Source: Pictodentalium vernedei (taxonomy: Eukaryota > Mollusca > Scaphopoda > Dentaliida > Dentaliidae). From it: a DNA stretch of 64,000 nucleotides. Position 1 is the first letter of the stretch; each line of letters starts with the position of its first letter. Both the position numbers and the translations under genes were made by a program. The notes beneath the pieces were generated by a model. That model saw only the letters and a program-made list of their open reading frames with translations, did no database searches and was not told the DNA's origin. Positions 1 to 10,818 of this stretch are shown one piece after another. Location: the NCBI GenBank assembly GCA_031216915.1, contig CM062291.1, positions 35,840,484 through 35,904,483 on the forward strand. The letters run 5' to 3'.

Positions 1-257
1 ATTTCATGTGAATCTTCCAAAACTCTAACAGGATTGTGGGGGTAAAGCTGGAAACAAAATAGAAATTTTCCAAGCAGCTTAGTGTTCAACTGATGATCGG
101 AACCGGTCACCACAATCAGCCGATTATGGGCAATCGTATAACAACGGCAACAGTTCCTGGAACATCAGTTCAACCTATTGCTGCCAAGCATTTTGTGATG
201 ATTCCTTAACCACATTTTATTATCTTCTGCAATAGTTCAATTGTCAATGATACCATT
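1..257. other. Unassigned intronic sequence
   Basis: No gene or repeat recognised. It lies downstream of the last visible UBR5 exon on the minus strand. A minus-strand acceptor-like tract (TTTGTTTCCAG) near position 50 is followed by a short open stretch to the window edge, but its translation does not resemble the UBR5 segment expected next, so I do not call an exon. Confidence 0.4.
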
Positions 258-656
258 CATTTTTTTTTTTTTTTTTTTATTGGGGTTTAACGACACATTA
301 ACAGCCAGGGTCATTTCATGTTGGTGACAGTTTTATGGGTGGAGGAAGCCAGAGTACGTGGAGGGAACCACCGAGCAACGACGAGTAGCTGTTAGCTCTC
401 CAACATTGTAACACTGAACTCTGCACCGCAGCACAGGCAGGGTTAGATTGGTTGAAGACATGTGCACCATCGACATGCAGTACGCCTTAGTACACAGCGT
501 CATAATGCTCCCATGTGGGCAATCGGGCTTAAGTGCCTTGCCCAAGGACACAACGCTGGAGCACGAATCAGTCGCTTAAATGGTCACCCATCCAACTACT
601 AACCGCGCTCGACGTTGCTTAACTTAGGTGATTTGACGAGAACCGGTTACCGCGAC
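258..656 (-). mobile_element. 5S rRNA-derived SINE (SINE3-like)
   Basis: Read on the minus strand, about 582-650 is clearly derived from 5S rRNA: it carries the AAGTTAAGCAACGTCG stretch (internal A-box region) and GGTTAGTAGTTGGATGGGTG (C-box region), which form the pol III internal promoter. Downstream follows a body also present in the tRNA-headed SINEs at 10397-10722 and 2105-2435: TGTCCTTGGGCAAGGCACTT, TGTGTACTAAGGCGTACTGC and a CGGTGGTTCCCTCC...TACTCTGGCTTCCTCC block. It ends in TTAAACCCCAATAAAA and an A-run (T-run at 260-279 on the plus strand). The 5S part is truncated at its 5' side and diverged, so this is an old copy. The shared body under a different promoter head marks it as a chimera of a SINE superfamily. 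Confidence 0.85.
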
Positions 657-663
657 ACCGGAT

Positions 664-1295
664 ACCATTCAATAAAGTTGAGAAACAACCACAATGTGTA
701 TTCTTAATATTTCGAGACGCCACTTACAAGTGAGCATACTTGCGGCAATCGCCAGTTCATATCGGAAAAGTGAAGGCTGCACTTCACTGACTCAGGTCGC
801 AATTACCAGTCACATGCACTTGGGCGGTAAATACCACCAAAGTGTCGAGACTGGTAATTTTACTGTGACCCCAGTCAACAAAGTTAAACACTGTAAAAAA
901 TGTTCAGTTTACTGTAGTTCTTTCGAGCCTCGACTTATCAAGTAGTGCATGGTATTACAAACGGAATCGGCATCAGAATTGGCGGACTGTGAGCTCCAAT
1001 AACCGGTAATCAGTCAGCGACCATTTTGGGAGAATTGGTTGAACACTAAAGCAGAAGCTTCATGGAAAAGTCCTGGAATTTCAAGGCTTTGAATCATCTT
1101 TTATCAAATTTCAGACTATTACATGTTTTCAAAACCTCACGACTATGTGGAATATGCTGTGTTCACAGTGTTACTGCGTGTCAATGTCTCAAGCATAAAT
1201 TAGTTGAATCAGCATGTCACACACTGAAGAATTTAAGATTAGTGTCCCAGGGTAATACCGTTTTTTGACTGAGGGCCAGAATATCTCAAAAATAA
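664..1295. other. Unassigned intronic sequence
   Basis: About 630 bases between a SINE and a tandem-core element. I see no splice-bounded exon, no repeat shared with the rest of the window and no strong palindrome. The short open frames have no recognisable domain. Confidence 0.4.
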
Positions 1296-2045
1296 ACAAG
1301 GGCAACGCCCCCGGTCCCCAGACCAAGATGGCAAATTCAAGGGAGCTGTTAGGATGCAATTTGTTCCAAGAGCATGGTCTTTATGAGAGGTTAAGGGTGT
1401 TAATTTCAATCAAATGATCAAAAGTAAAGTTATCATCCGGACAGCACAAAAAGTGTGTTTTATAAGTCGAAAAAGGGGAATAACTCCTGTAAAAATAGAC
1501 AGAGCATGGCCATTTTTTAACTTGACCTGTATTTCCAACCAATTAAACCACATACTTAGTTTCGTTTCAATCAAATGATCCAAAGTAAAGTTATCATCCG
1601 GACAACACAAAAACCATATTTTCTAAGTCGAAAAAGGGGAATAAATCCAGTAAAAATCAGTGAAGCGTGCCCATTTTCGAACTTGACCTGCATTTCCACC
1701 CAAATAAGCGGCATACTAAATTTCGTTTCAATCAAATGATCCTAACTAAAGTTATCATCCGGACAACACAAAAACTGTATTTTTTGAGTCGAAAAAGGGG
1801 AATAAATCCAGTAGAAATCAGTGGAGCGTGCCCATTTTCGAACTTGACCTGCATTTCCACTCAAGTAAGACACATACCAAATTTAGTTTCAGTAAAATCA
1901 TCCAAACTAAAGTTATCATCCGGACAAGGGTGTGATGGACGGACTGGGGGACAGACAGACGCACGTACAGACAGACGCACACACGGACAGACGGACGGAC
2001 GGACACTGCTGATTACAATAGTCCCCCGAAGGGTCGGGGGACAAT
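1296..2045 (+). mobile_element. Tandem-core element, family A (four units)
   Basis: The element begins ACAAGGGCAACGCCCCCGG (head hairpin GGGC/GCCC) and ends with a GACA/GACG microsatellite (about 1945-2006) plus the hairpin GTCCCCCGAAGGGTCGGGGGAC followed by AAT. Between them are roughly 160-bp units; the marker GTTATCATCCGG recurs near 1428, 1591, 1753 and 1913. A second copy with two units lies at 45698-46143 with the same head and tail. The architecture (short head, tandem core, tetranucleotide microsatellite, tail hairpin) resembles the pearl/CvE-type and Helitron/Helentron-derived elements described in bivalves. No protein is encoded; an open frame running through the units is a by-product of the repeat. 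Confidence 0.75.
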
Positions 2046-2104
2046 TAGGTAAGTTAAAGGTAGAAAATTTTGTATCCATGTTTATAGATTAAATTTAGTG
2101 CCAG
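2046..2104. repeat. Remnant of an old ~66-bp minisatellite
   Basis: Contains TTTTGTATCCATGTTTATAG and ATTAAATTTAGTGCCAGAA. The same phrase, diverged, recurs at about 9380-9490, 10305-10400 and 10945-11045, always at the edges of younger insertions. This suggests one ancestral tandem array later split by SINE and DIRS insertions. Confidence 0.5.
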
Positions 2105-2435
2105 AAGGGAGCTTGGGGCTCAAAAGTTATGGCACTGGACTTCAAACCAAAAGGTTCATGCTTCACTCCCCATCAGGGGTAACTGTGTAGTGTCCTTGGG
2201 CAAGTCTCTTAATTCTGATTGCCCATGTAGGGGCACAGCGGCGCTGTGTACTAAGGAGTGCTGTCCGATGATGGTGCACTTCAACCAATGCTAATCCTGC
2301 CCAAAGGGGGTTAGGAAAGTCTGACAGTTACTTGCCATTTTTGTTGGTTCTCTCTGGGTACTCCAGCTTCCTCCACCTGTAAAACTTCTGAGGTGACATT
2401 GGCTGTCGAAAGTGTTGTTAAACAACATTAAAAAA
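2105..2435 (+). mobile_element. tRNA-derived SINE, plus orientation
   Basis: Shares the SINE body found at 10397-10722: GTGTCCTTGGGCAAGTCTCT, TGTGTACTAAGGAGTGCTGT, a GGTTCTCTCTGGGTACTCCA block, and a 3' end TTAAACAACATTAAAAAA. The 5' 70 bases are tRNA-like but degraded (B-box-like AGGTTCATGCTTCACTCC). The A-run of the tail abuts the left end of the DIRS element at 2436, so that retroelement appears to have inserted into the SINE tail. Confidence 0.75.
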
Positions 2436-2474
2436 GTTAAAAAATTTATAGTAATTTATATATTTTTTATACTT

Positions 2475-2660
2475 ACCAATGACCCAGACATAGCTGGTGC
2501 TAACTCTTAAAATATAGGGCCAAACACAAATTTTGCCCCCCAATCCCCAAAATTTGCATCTAAAACCAAAGAAAACATGTCCTGAAAGGCCCTCCACACT
2601 TCGCCCCTACTGCGCATGCGCAGTGTCAAGGACGTTCCGAAATTGGCGCCATTAATCATT
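2475..2660. repeat. Left inverted terminal repeat of DIRS copy 1
   Basis: Begins ACCAATGACCCAGACATAGC and is the reverse complement of about 9150-9346. It includes the block CCAAACACAAATTTTG and the palindrome ACTGCGCATGCGCAGT at 2609-2624. Outside the shared repeat the left end has its own extension from 2436 (GTTAAAAAATTTATAG), as DIRS ends usually differ beyond the repeat. Confidence 0.88.
2609..2624. promoter_or_regulatory. NRF-1-like palindrome in terminal repeat
   Basis: Perfect 16-bp palindrome ACTGCGCATGCGCAGT. It matches the known NRF-1 consensus YGCGCAYGCGCR. The same 16 bases occur in all six terminal repeats of this DIRS family in the window. A promoter role is inferred. Confidence 0.55.
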
Positions 2661-2738
2661 CTAATAACCAGTGCCTGGTAAGCGCTATGTACTCAGCGGG
2701 GAGGCAAGAGTTCCCAACTCCTGGGAGGGACATCCCCG

Positions 2739-2820
2739 TCTGGGTCATTGGTAAGTATAAAAAATATATAAATTACTATAAATTTTTTAACATTTTTATA
2801 CTGTACCAATGACCCAGACA
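2739..2820. repeat. Internal complementary region of DIRS copy 1
   Basis: The first part (GTCTGGGTCATTGGTAAGTA through TTTTTTAAC) is the reverse complement of the left end starting at 2436; the second (ATTTTTATACTGTACCAATG) is the reverse complement of the right end up to 9354. The two ends are therefore copied joined, as needed for the circular intermediate of DIRS replication. The junction supports GTT at 2436 as the element's first bases. Confidence 0.88.
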
Positions 2821-3699
2821 TAGCTGAATAGTAAAAAGGCTGGAGGGCCAAGGACATAGAGCAAAATGGAATACGCTCAATAAAATAAAATAGAGTCATC
2901 CCCTGTAGGGAAAAAGAAGTAATAGGCCTTACATGTATCTTTCTTATTTATGATAAATTAGAAAGATACAACACCTTCCAAAATTGAGCTTCATACATCC
3001 ATGTACTCTATTAATATCCAATATAATCCTTATACTAATAATTTTTAAAGTAAGCCAATAAATAAAGTAAGTCTATAGAATAGAGACTCTTATACTCCTA
3101 AAAGTGTCTGAGGATTGCATAATCATGTCCGTTGACATATGCAATATTCAAAAGCTATACTTTAAAAACTAAGACTTGAATGAATTTTAAAAACCTAAAC
3201 TTCTCACTAAACAACCATCCCAATAACAGCTCAGAATAACTAACTCCGGAGGAGGTATCCCCTTGTTTTCATAGTAAAACAGGTGACCCAAGGGAACACC
3301 CTCCCCCCCCCCTCCTTCTTCTTGCCCTGGGTCAAATAGCCCAGAGCGAAGAGGGCAGCAGAACGGAGACACTGCCGAAACAGACAGCCTACCTAGCTAT
3401 AGTAGCAACTGTTAAGTGAATGACATTCTGAGCAGTAGATAATAGACCTAACAATAGAGGCCTCCAGAAATGGACTCGATATTTCTGAGATAAAATTCAT
3501 GAATGTGGATGGCTGAGCGCAATGAGCAGCCTTCAAAAATCTATAATAGCGACACTATTAATGTAAGCCCAAGAAGTAGAAGAGCTCTTACTTCATGAGC
3601 CGAAATCTTAAGCACAACTGCTAAGTCAATGATATACCATAAGCAGTACCGATAGTAAATAGAATCCATTAACAATAAAATGGAGCGTAACGTCCTTCT

Positions 3700-4500
3700 A
3701 CTAGGCATCAAAGACAGAAGAAGCTTACGCCCATAGTAATAAACAGATATCTGTTTATAAATACATAAACTGTACCCGGAAAGAGTAAAGGCCTATGCCC
3801 ATACGAAGACGGAAGGACCTTAAAATAATAGGTTCCGGATAATAGGAGCCTAATGCTTATGCAAAAATCCAACCTAAATAGTAACGGAAGTAGTGATTCC
3901 GAAACTACGAAAGTGAAAATCATCCATCGATAGTGCATGAAACTCACTGACACTACAGTAAAAGAGAAACCAACAGAATTACTGTCTAAAAGGTCAGAAT
4001 TTGAAAACTACTGTTTCCAGAGGCTCAAATGATTACTTAGCTAAATAAGAACCGAAGTTAAAATCCATATAGGAATTTAATCTAAAGATTCTAAGTCTAT
4101 TTATCAAAAAGTTACTAACTGACTTAGATAAAGAGACAAAAGACTCAATTGTAAACTATCGTAGAGTGCATAGGTATGAGGTAACATAAACCTATAACCT
4201 AAATAATAACAGGCTGCAGTAGATCTTGTGAAACAAGTATACTAAAAAATTGCAATGAGTAGTATGGAGGGATCAACAATATGAACATAATGATCCCTAC
4301 ACCACGACGGAAGAGCCTCCACTTTAGCCGCATAGAATAGCGAAGAAGAGGATCTCCTATAGTAAGAAATTGCGTCCAAAGCTCGTCCAGTACAGTGCAT
4401 ACAATGCAATACGGACCACACAACGGAATACATGAAGGTTGCGACCTTGCGGGTTGTGATAAAGATGACACGATTTACCCAGTGAAAAAAGATCCTCACA
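3700..4500 (-). pseudogene. Tyrosine recombinase remnant, DIRS copy 1
   Basis: Minus-strand fragments match the recombinase of the related element at 54605-61643. One fragment (4242-4499) resembles the N-terminal core-binding part (CHCTGRALDAIS...RRSSSS, then a WCRDH stretch); another (3708-3953) contains GHRPLLFPG, equivalent to GHRPLLCPV of the relative. Frames are broken repeatedly and the catalytic His-x-x-Arg and Tyr region is not readable, so it is inactive. Confidence 0.65.
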
Positions 4501-4673
4501 TAGAGGAAGATTTCACGTTAAGACCCACAGTAGACAAGAGAGTAAATTACCCATGATCTCTGTGAAGATAGAGATGCTATCAACAGAAATGTATTGTGGT
4601 TGTTTATCTTAGCAATACCTGCTGAAACAACAGCGCCGGAGGATACGCGTACCCTATCATTCCGTCCTATAGA

Positions 4674-5320
4674 TCAATAGAGCGTTAACAACATTAGCTC
4701 AGAGATCTGGACAAGCCAACACATACGTCTGCAATTGATTAGCAAACTGTGTCGTAAATAAATCATCATTGGGCGCTCCCATAGATAGCAAATCTGATTG
4801 AATACTTGTTTGTTGAGAGTCCATTCTGACAGCAACAAGCGACCCGTAAGAGAACGGGAGTCCGGTAAAACAATCAGACTACCCGGAATATGACGGACCA
4901 AAACAGAACTTGGTGTACTATAACCAACAGACGGATTCTTTCCATTAAATTGAATAACGGAAACGAAAGAGTGCCTCCCTGGTTCCGGAGATACGCCACT
5001 ACTGTCGAATTAAAGGACAGGAATTGGGCATGCGTTTCTGAATAATGTTCATGCAATGACATAAAGCAAGCCTAAAAAACATTATTCCGCAGAAGAAAAC
5101 TGATTGCTAAGAGACTGCGGAACCCAAAGACCCTGGCACTTCGAATCCGTAGGGATCAGTATTATATCCCAATCTGTTTGACTGGCAACCGTCATAACAG
5201 CCACACTCGGGTCCGGCAACTGCGGTGGCACTCTCTGAGTCAACCACCGAATGTTTGCCCCAGTCTGAATCTCTTGTAACACTAGATAGACAAGAGAACG
5301 TGTAAATCGAGCAAATCATG
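4674..5320 (-). pseudogene. RNase H / polymerase remnant, DIRS copy 1
   Basis: On the minus strand, 4874-5062 carries FNSTVVAYLRNQGGT, the equivalent of the DIRS RNase H motif SDNSTVVAYIRNQGGTHS with the key Asp altered. 5082-5319 matches the linker before RNase H in the 57285-57551 region of the relative. Upstream the sequence jumps straight to the gag-like part at about 5330: the RT core present at 57412-58267 in the relative is absent. Confidence 0.65.
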
Positions 5321-5804
5321 GATTGCCGAAAAGTTGCCGTCGAAGAGAAGCTCCTCCGAGAACGAAGCGACTCTGAGAGAGTTCTTAACCTTACTATCCA
5401 CGCGTGTGGATGTAGCTAGGGCTGCGTCACGTCTAACCAACTCCAATCAGCCAATGAAGGGCGGAGTTATACGTGAACAAACTACTGCTCTCAAAAGAAA
5501 TTACATTGAGAATAATATCCCGTAAATCTTTTCTTGAAGACGTAATGATAACGCCTGAGTAAGGCGGATTACGTATGATAAAGCGTCTAAGTTAAGTCTA
5601 TTATACATCATGTCGTTTCCAACATTGAAATTGGAAAAGACATAAACGGCGAAAAAGAATATATGCAGTCTTTAACCACACCGTCTAGATGCATAAGAAC
5701 TCTCGGTATGCCCTGCTCTGCCAAAATAAACTATTCGTATAAAAGATAAAATGGCAGAAATGAGCAACGCGGACAAGAAACTAAACTATCATGCTTGGTA
5801 GCAG

Positions 5805-8030
5805 GCTTGTATATATATATATATATATAGCGTCGAAAAATAAAACACATGTTGTAATGACAATATTGGACTGCGTCGGTAAGTCAGGGACAATGTCCCT
5901 GAACCGATCGAAAAATCCGAGTCCAATGACGCTATAAGTCTCTTATCCAAGATCGCAGCAATGAAGTCCGAAATAACAATCACTGGAAGATAATGCCAGA
6001 AGATATGAAAGGCAGCTTCCGATACTACTAAAGGGAAAACTCGAAATCTTTCGAATCCCTTCCGCCATCCTGTCGGACCCTATAAAGCGTTCGGTCGTCC
6101 GTAGTTGATGCAACCGCGGACCGCACCGACCCAGCGCCGTCGGATAATTCCTGATTCGACCGAGAAACTGTCAATTGCTGGGATGCTGCGAAACAACTGT
6201 GCTAACTCGGATAGCACGTCCGTCACTGAGGCCTGAGGAGAAGCGGTCTTACGATGCATTGCCGCTGGAAGCTCCGTCATCGTTACCCCGTGCATACTAC
6301 CAATATGCGAGCGAACAGAGTGTATAGGCCTCGTGTCCCTTGGCTACCGGATGGCGCGACCTATTCGCCGTGGAATCACTGAATGACGAAACTGATCGGA
6401 TACTCGAGGTCACGTAGCCAATGTGCGGTCGTGTGCCCTGCTGTGAGGATGAGGAAGCATTAAGGACAGTCTCTAGGACTGTCAACATAACGGAGCGTCC
6501 CGACCGACGGACATATGCTCCGAATGTAAAATATCTGAACCACAACATGCGGTCCCCTATGTTGTTGGACGAGAGAGGGACCTCTCTCGCTCACAGCCCG
6601 GACGGACCTGGACAAGCCAGGAACCGGACTAACAGGCTTCCTCCGATCTGTCCTCAATCTGCCATCACTGGGTGAGTACTAAAGTAATTAAAGTGCTCGC
6701 ATCACCCAAATCTCCTTCCTAGACCGCAACGGACGAACCCGGCAGCCGAACCATTCGATGAATGTACGCTACTCCGGGTGAGCTAGCGAATGTCACTTCG
6801 TAGGCGATAGACATATTCCATGAGCACTTATTGCCGCTAGCTCTTCATTAACTATGACGACAGAGGCACACTTATGAAAGACATCTCCATAACTCTGCGA
6901 ACAAGAAACCAGAAATGCTTGGTTATAGCAAGCATAAAATAATAATATATATAGCGTCGTGCAATAATTCGAAAGTTTGTGTGACATTATTGGACTATGT
7001 CGGAACTGAGGGACGATGTCCCTGAACCGAACCAAAAATTTCTAAGTCCACCGACGCTATCAGTTTCTTATCCGGCATCGCAGCATTCTGGTCCGACGAA
7101 AGAAGCTGTAGAAGACCAAGTCAGATGACATACACAACAGCATATGTTGTTCCGAAAGGGAAAGCTCGAAATCCTCCAAATCCCTTTCGGTATCCCGTCG
7201 GACCGGATGAAACTTTCGGACGTCCGTACCCGCTTCCGCGGAGCGTCCCGCCCCAGCATCGTCGGATAAAATATATGCGACAGATTCAGTTGATGCTGGG
7301 ATGCTGCGATAAACTGTGCTATTAAGGAAAGCACGTCCGTTCCCGAGGCCTGTGCAGTAGCGGTCTTACGATGCATTGCCGCCGGAAGCTCCGTGAACGT
7401 TGACTCCCGCACACTTCCTATGCGAACGTCCGGAGTCTGCAGGCCTCATGTCCCTGGCTACCGGATGGTGTGACCTGGTCGCCGAAGAATCCTTGATCGG
7501 CGAAGCTGGTAATATATCAGCGGTCACGCAGCCAAGGTGCGGTCGTGTGCGCTGACGAGAAGAGGAAGCCTTAGCAGTCTCCGCGGACTGCCTATACAAC
7601 GGAGCGTCCCGAGCGACGGACGTATGCTCCGCTTGCGACACATTTTGTACCACCACATCTGAGGCCAGATGTTGTTGAACGAGAGAGGGGCCTCTCTCGC
7701 TTGCCGTCCGGATGGACCGGAACGAGCTATGAACCGGACTAAAAGGCTTCCTCCGTTCTCCCTCCGATCCGCCGTCACTGGGTGTGCATTAGGTTAATTT
7801 ATAGTGCTCGCATCACCCCAAAATTCCTTCTAGACCACAACGGACGAACCCGGCTGCCGAACCATTCGGTGAATGGACGCTACACCGGGCGAGCTAGCGG
7901 ACGTCAAAGGCCGTCGAACCTACTAGGGTCCTCTTAGGCAATTGGCGTATTTACATGAGCACTTTTCCGCTAGCCCTTCATTAATTGTGACGACGGAGGC
8001 ACACTGTTGGAAGACATCACAGATACATCA
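5805..8030. repeat. 1.1-kb tandem duplication inside the gag region
   Basis: Two diverged units of about 1.12 kb: TAGCGTCG recurs at about 5828 and 6952, and GCATTGCCGC(T/C)GGAAGCTCCGT at about 6255 and 7374. On the minus strand both encode a version of the ELPAAMHRKTA segment, which the relative at 59461-59859 has once. The duplication is shared with the copy at 26649-33648, so it arose before the two copies separated. Confidence 0.75.
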
Positions 8031-9149
8031 CCCTAATCTTGATCGTCTGAAATAGAAATTGATAAAGTAGAGTGACCCTGCGGGGAAAGGACCGGAGTGT
8101 CCAAATCCCCAATAACATACCGTGACATACGCTTCCCATATTGTCATCGAAATCATACAATACAGAACAGGAGTTAATGCGAGTACACTGACCACATATA
8201 GAATGATTATAAAGTCAGAGGAAGACTTCCTCTTAATACAATTGATCAATATCCTTTCAATGTGAAAAGAAAACAAGTCCTGGTACTCGCACTAACCCCT
8301 GGCAATCAAAATACATAATAATAATATGATCCATTAATATAGAAAAAATAATTGAAATCAAAATATTTTGAAAAAATATTTTTTCAGAACAGCCCAAGTT
8401 TCTGAAAAGTAACGTTGAGCCCCAATGAATCCCAAGCCTAAGTGTGGACAAAAATTTTAAAAATATTTTAAACAATTTATTCAACACTTACGAACAATAA
8501 TAATGTATCTAGTTATGATTAAAATAACATCAAGATATTATTTTCCAGAAATCCCCCCCTCACACAGAGGGCTGTTGTAAATGTAAACAATAAGTGTAAA
8601 AACACTAAAATAAGACTCCAGACACCCAGGCCCGAAATCAGTTACCAAAAATACACTATCTGATGCAAAACAGAGACTTCCAGGGAAGAAACTGCAGAAC
8701 ATCAGATGGTAGATGCAGAACACAACGCCTAACCACCCGTAGGTGAAGACGTAAACATGGGGAAAAGAACAGAATTCATTCTGTTATTCAGCTAAAACTC
8801 CCAAGAAAATTTAGTAATAATAATTACAAAAACTATGCCAAAATCATGGGAGAATAGCAAGGGGGGACTTAAAGGACAGGGAGAGAGGAAAACACTTAAA
8901 AAACAGTGTAACTAAATAATCAGAATGACAACAAAATGGCTGCTGCCTCGAAAATAGGTAACTTAACATAATTTCATTAAAAAATTTCAAGTTACAGCCC
9001 TGATAATATTCTGTCACACATTTTTTTCCTCTCCTCCTTCTCTATCCTCCTTAGAATCACCATTTCACTAATATTTATGTGTCTGGCATCATTTAAACTG
9101 AGATTTATAAGCACAAAGATCAGTCAGATGTTAACTGATGAAGGGCCAA

Positions 9150-9346
9150 ACTTAGAATGATTAATGGCGCCAATTTCGGAACGTCCTTGACACTGCGCAT
9201 GCGCAGTAGGGGCGAAGTGTGGAGGGCCTTTCAGGACATGTTTTCTTTGGTTTTAGATGCAAATTTTGGGGATTGGGGGGCAAAATTTGTGTTTGGCCCT
9301 ATATTTTAAGAGTTAGCACCAGCTATGTCTGGGTCATTGGTACAGT
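9150..9346. repeat. Right inverted terminal repeat of DIRS copy 1
   Basis: Reverse complement of 2475-2660, ending GTCTGGGTCATTGGT; the unique extension ACAGTATAAAAAT runs to 9354. It contains the palindrome ACTGCGCATGCGCAGT at 9192-9207. On the coding (minus) strand this is the 5' end of the element. Confidence 0.85.
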
Positions 9347-9354
9347 ATAAAAAT

Positions 9355-10396
9355 ATACATTACCAGAAACTATAACCGAATGTTACACATCTTTTGTATC
9401 CTTGTTTATACACTATATTTAGTGCCTGAAACTATCACAGCATTGGACAGTATCTTTTGTGTCCTTGTTTATAGATTAAATTTAGTGGCTTAACCCAGAG
9501 TTTCCGCTATACCGGCACAGCATCCGTCAAAAGGCTACATTCCCCCACCAGGTCACCTTCCCGACATAACACTCTTCGAAATTTGCATTGATCTGCACGT
9601 CCCCCGAGAATACGTTTAGTTCCTAGCTTGTAGAATTGCCATTTCTGAACTTCTTTTGCCGATTTCCGTACACATATTTCATTGAAAACAAAACGCATGT
9701 CCATTTCACCGTTCTGTCACAGCACCTGGAAAGTAATTGATTTCAAAGCTTTTTTCAACATCAAAGACATCAAACGATAGTAATATCGAGTATTCGTTTT
9801 CACAGTGGCCGCAAACATCAAAATTTGTACCATGCACGTGCAATGAGATTTTTGCGCAGTGCTGGTGTCGGCTAAAATATCTCACAAGTGCTGTTTTGCC
9901 CCTAATTTAAAATTGAATTTTTAAATTATGGGCGAATCTACCCTTCCTACTCACACTTTCTATTCGTCCTGGACGTTTAGTCCCAATGAAAATGCCAAGG
10001 CTTGACAGTTTTATTGGGACGAAATGCGATGGGCGAATAGAAAGTAACGTATACTACGAATTATTTTTCGGTTGAGCAACCATTTTCTCTTATTTACGTC
10101 TTATTCATAGGAAATTACTGGCTATCAATGCGTAAAATCGGACAAATATATCTCTGTGAAAAGACGCAAAATATCCTCTCAGATGCAAGGAAATGGGGGT
10201 TTGGGGATTCCGGAATTCAAAATTTTCACACCACACGTACTGACGATCATGGGTCGCCATGCTCATGACCTCATTCCCTTTCCCCTAGCGGAAACCCTCC
10301 ACATAATGGGACAGAATCTTTTGTATCCTTTTTTATATATTAAATTTAGTGCTAAAAACCATCAGAGATGGGACAGAATCTCTTGTATCGTTGTTT
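9355..10396. repeat. Intronic sequence with scattered minisatellite remnants
   Basis: At 9380-9490 and 10305-10400 this stretch holds copies of a roughly 66-bp phrase (ATCTTTTGTATCCTTGTTTA ... ATTAAATTTAGTG), diverged. The middle, about 9490-10300, shows no exon or known repeat; open frames there have no recognisable domain. Confidence 0.5.
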
Positions 10397-10722
10397 ACAC
10401 ATTATTTATTTATTTATTGGTGTTTAAGGTCACGTTTCTGCACAATGGCTAACCATGACAGTGACAGTTTTACGTGTGGAGGATGCCGGAGTACCCGGAG
10501 AGAACCACCGAGCAACACAAGCAGAGTTAGCATTGGTTGAAGACAGGTGCACCATGGACGTGCAGTACGCCTTAGTACACAGCGTCACCGTGCCCCCACG
10601 TGGGCAATGGGAGTGAAGTGTCTTGCCCAAGGACACAACACGGTTGCCGCAGGTGGGATTCGAACCGAGGACCCCTCAGCTTGCAGCCTGCACCTCTAGC
10701 AACTGAGCCACCGCATCCCCAA
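10397..10722 (-). mobile_element. tRNA-derived SINE, full length
   Basis: Read on the minus strand: a tRNA head with an A-box-like GTGGCTCAGTTGCTAGAGG and a near-perfect B box GGTTCGAATCC, then GTGTCCTTGGGCAAGACACT, TGTGTACTAAGGCGTACTGC and a central CGGTGGTTCTCTCCGGGTAC block, ending CACCAATAAATAAATAAATA. It is the best preserved SINE here and serves as reference for the others. Confidence 0.88.
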
Positions 10723-10750
10723 GAGGGATGATTGGAAGATAAATGTGTGG

Positions 10751-10818
10751 TGTAGACCAATCAATATTTTCAACGTGCAGCCCTTAGGCTGCACGTTGAA
10801 AATATTAATTGGTCTACC
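10751..10818. repeat. Near-perfect palindrome next to SINE head
   Basis: Arms of about 31 bases, GTAGACCAATCAATATTTTC... and its complement, with AACGTGCAGCC meeting GGCTGCACGTT around TTA. Two mismatches seen. Probably a small fold-back element. Confidence 0.7.

Larger units (their letters stand above)
2436..9354 (-). mobile_element. DIRS-type retrotransposon, family 1, copy 1 (RT-deleted)
   Basis: A 6.9-kb element with inverted terminal repeats (about 2475-2660 and 9150-9346), an internal complementary region at 2739-2820 and coding remnants on the minus strand. Its layout is that of DIRS retrotransposons, which use a tyrosine recombinase, not an integrase, and leave no target duplication. 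Minus-strand remnants of tyrosine recombinase, RNase H and gag are recognisable by comparison with 54605-61643, but every frame is broken. The reverse transcriptase segment is missing. A second copy at 26649-33648 is almost the same sequence, with the same deletion. It occupies the UBR5 intron downstream of the 11125-11276 exon, in the same orientation as UBR5. I infer a non-autonomous lineage that was mobilised in trans. Confidence 0.88.

Noticed and set aside
1..54. Possible next UBR5 exon after TTTGTTTCCAG on the minus strand
   Set aside because: The open stretch to the window edge does not resemble the UBR5 segment expected after LHTGAE, and no donor is visible.
582..650. Functional 5S rRNA gene
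   Set aside because: Truncated, diverged, and fused to a SINE body with an A-rich tail.
1900..2010. CRISPR-like regular array
   Set aside because: Units are adjacent without unique spacers and lie in eukaryotic tandem-core elements.
1667..2092. 141-residue protein with TDGRTDRRTDG-like tail
   Set aside because: Translation of a tandem-core unit plus GACA/GACG microsatellite.
9507..9704. 65-residue minus-strand frame as a host exon
   Set aside because: No splice borders fitting UBR5, no recognisable family, and an adjacent exon is not expected here.
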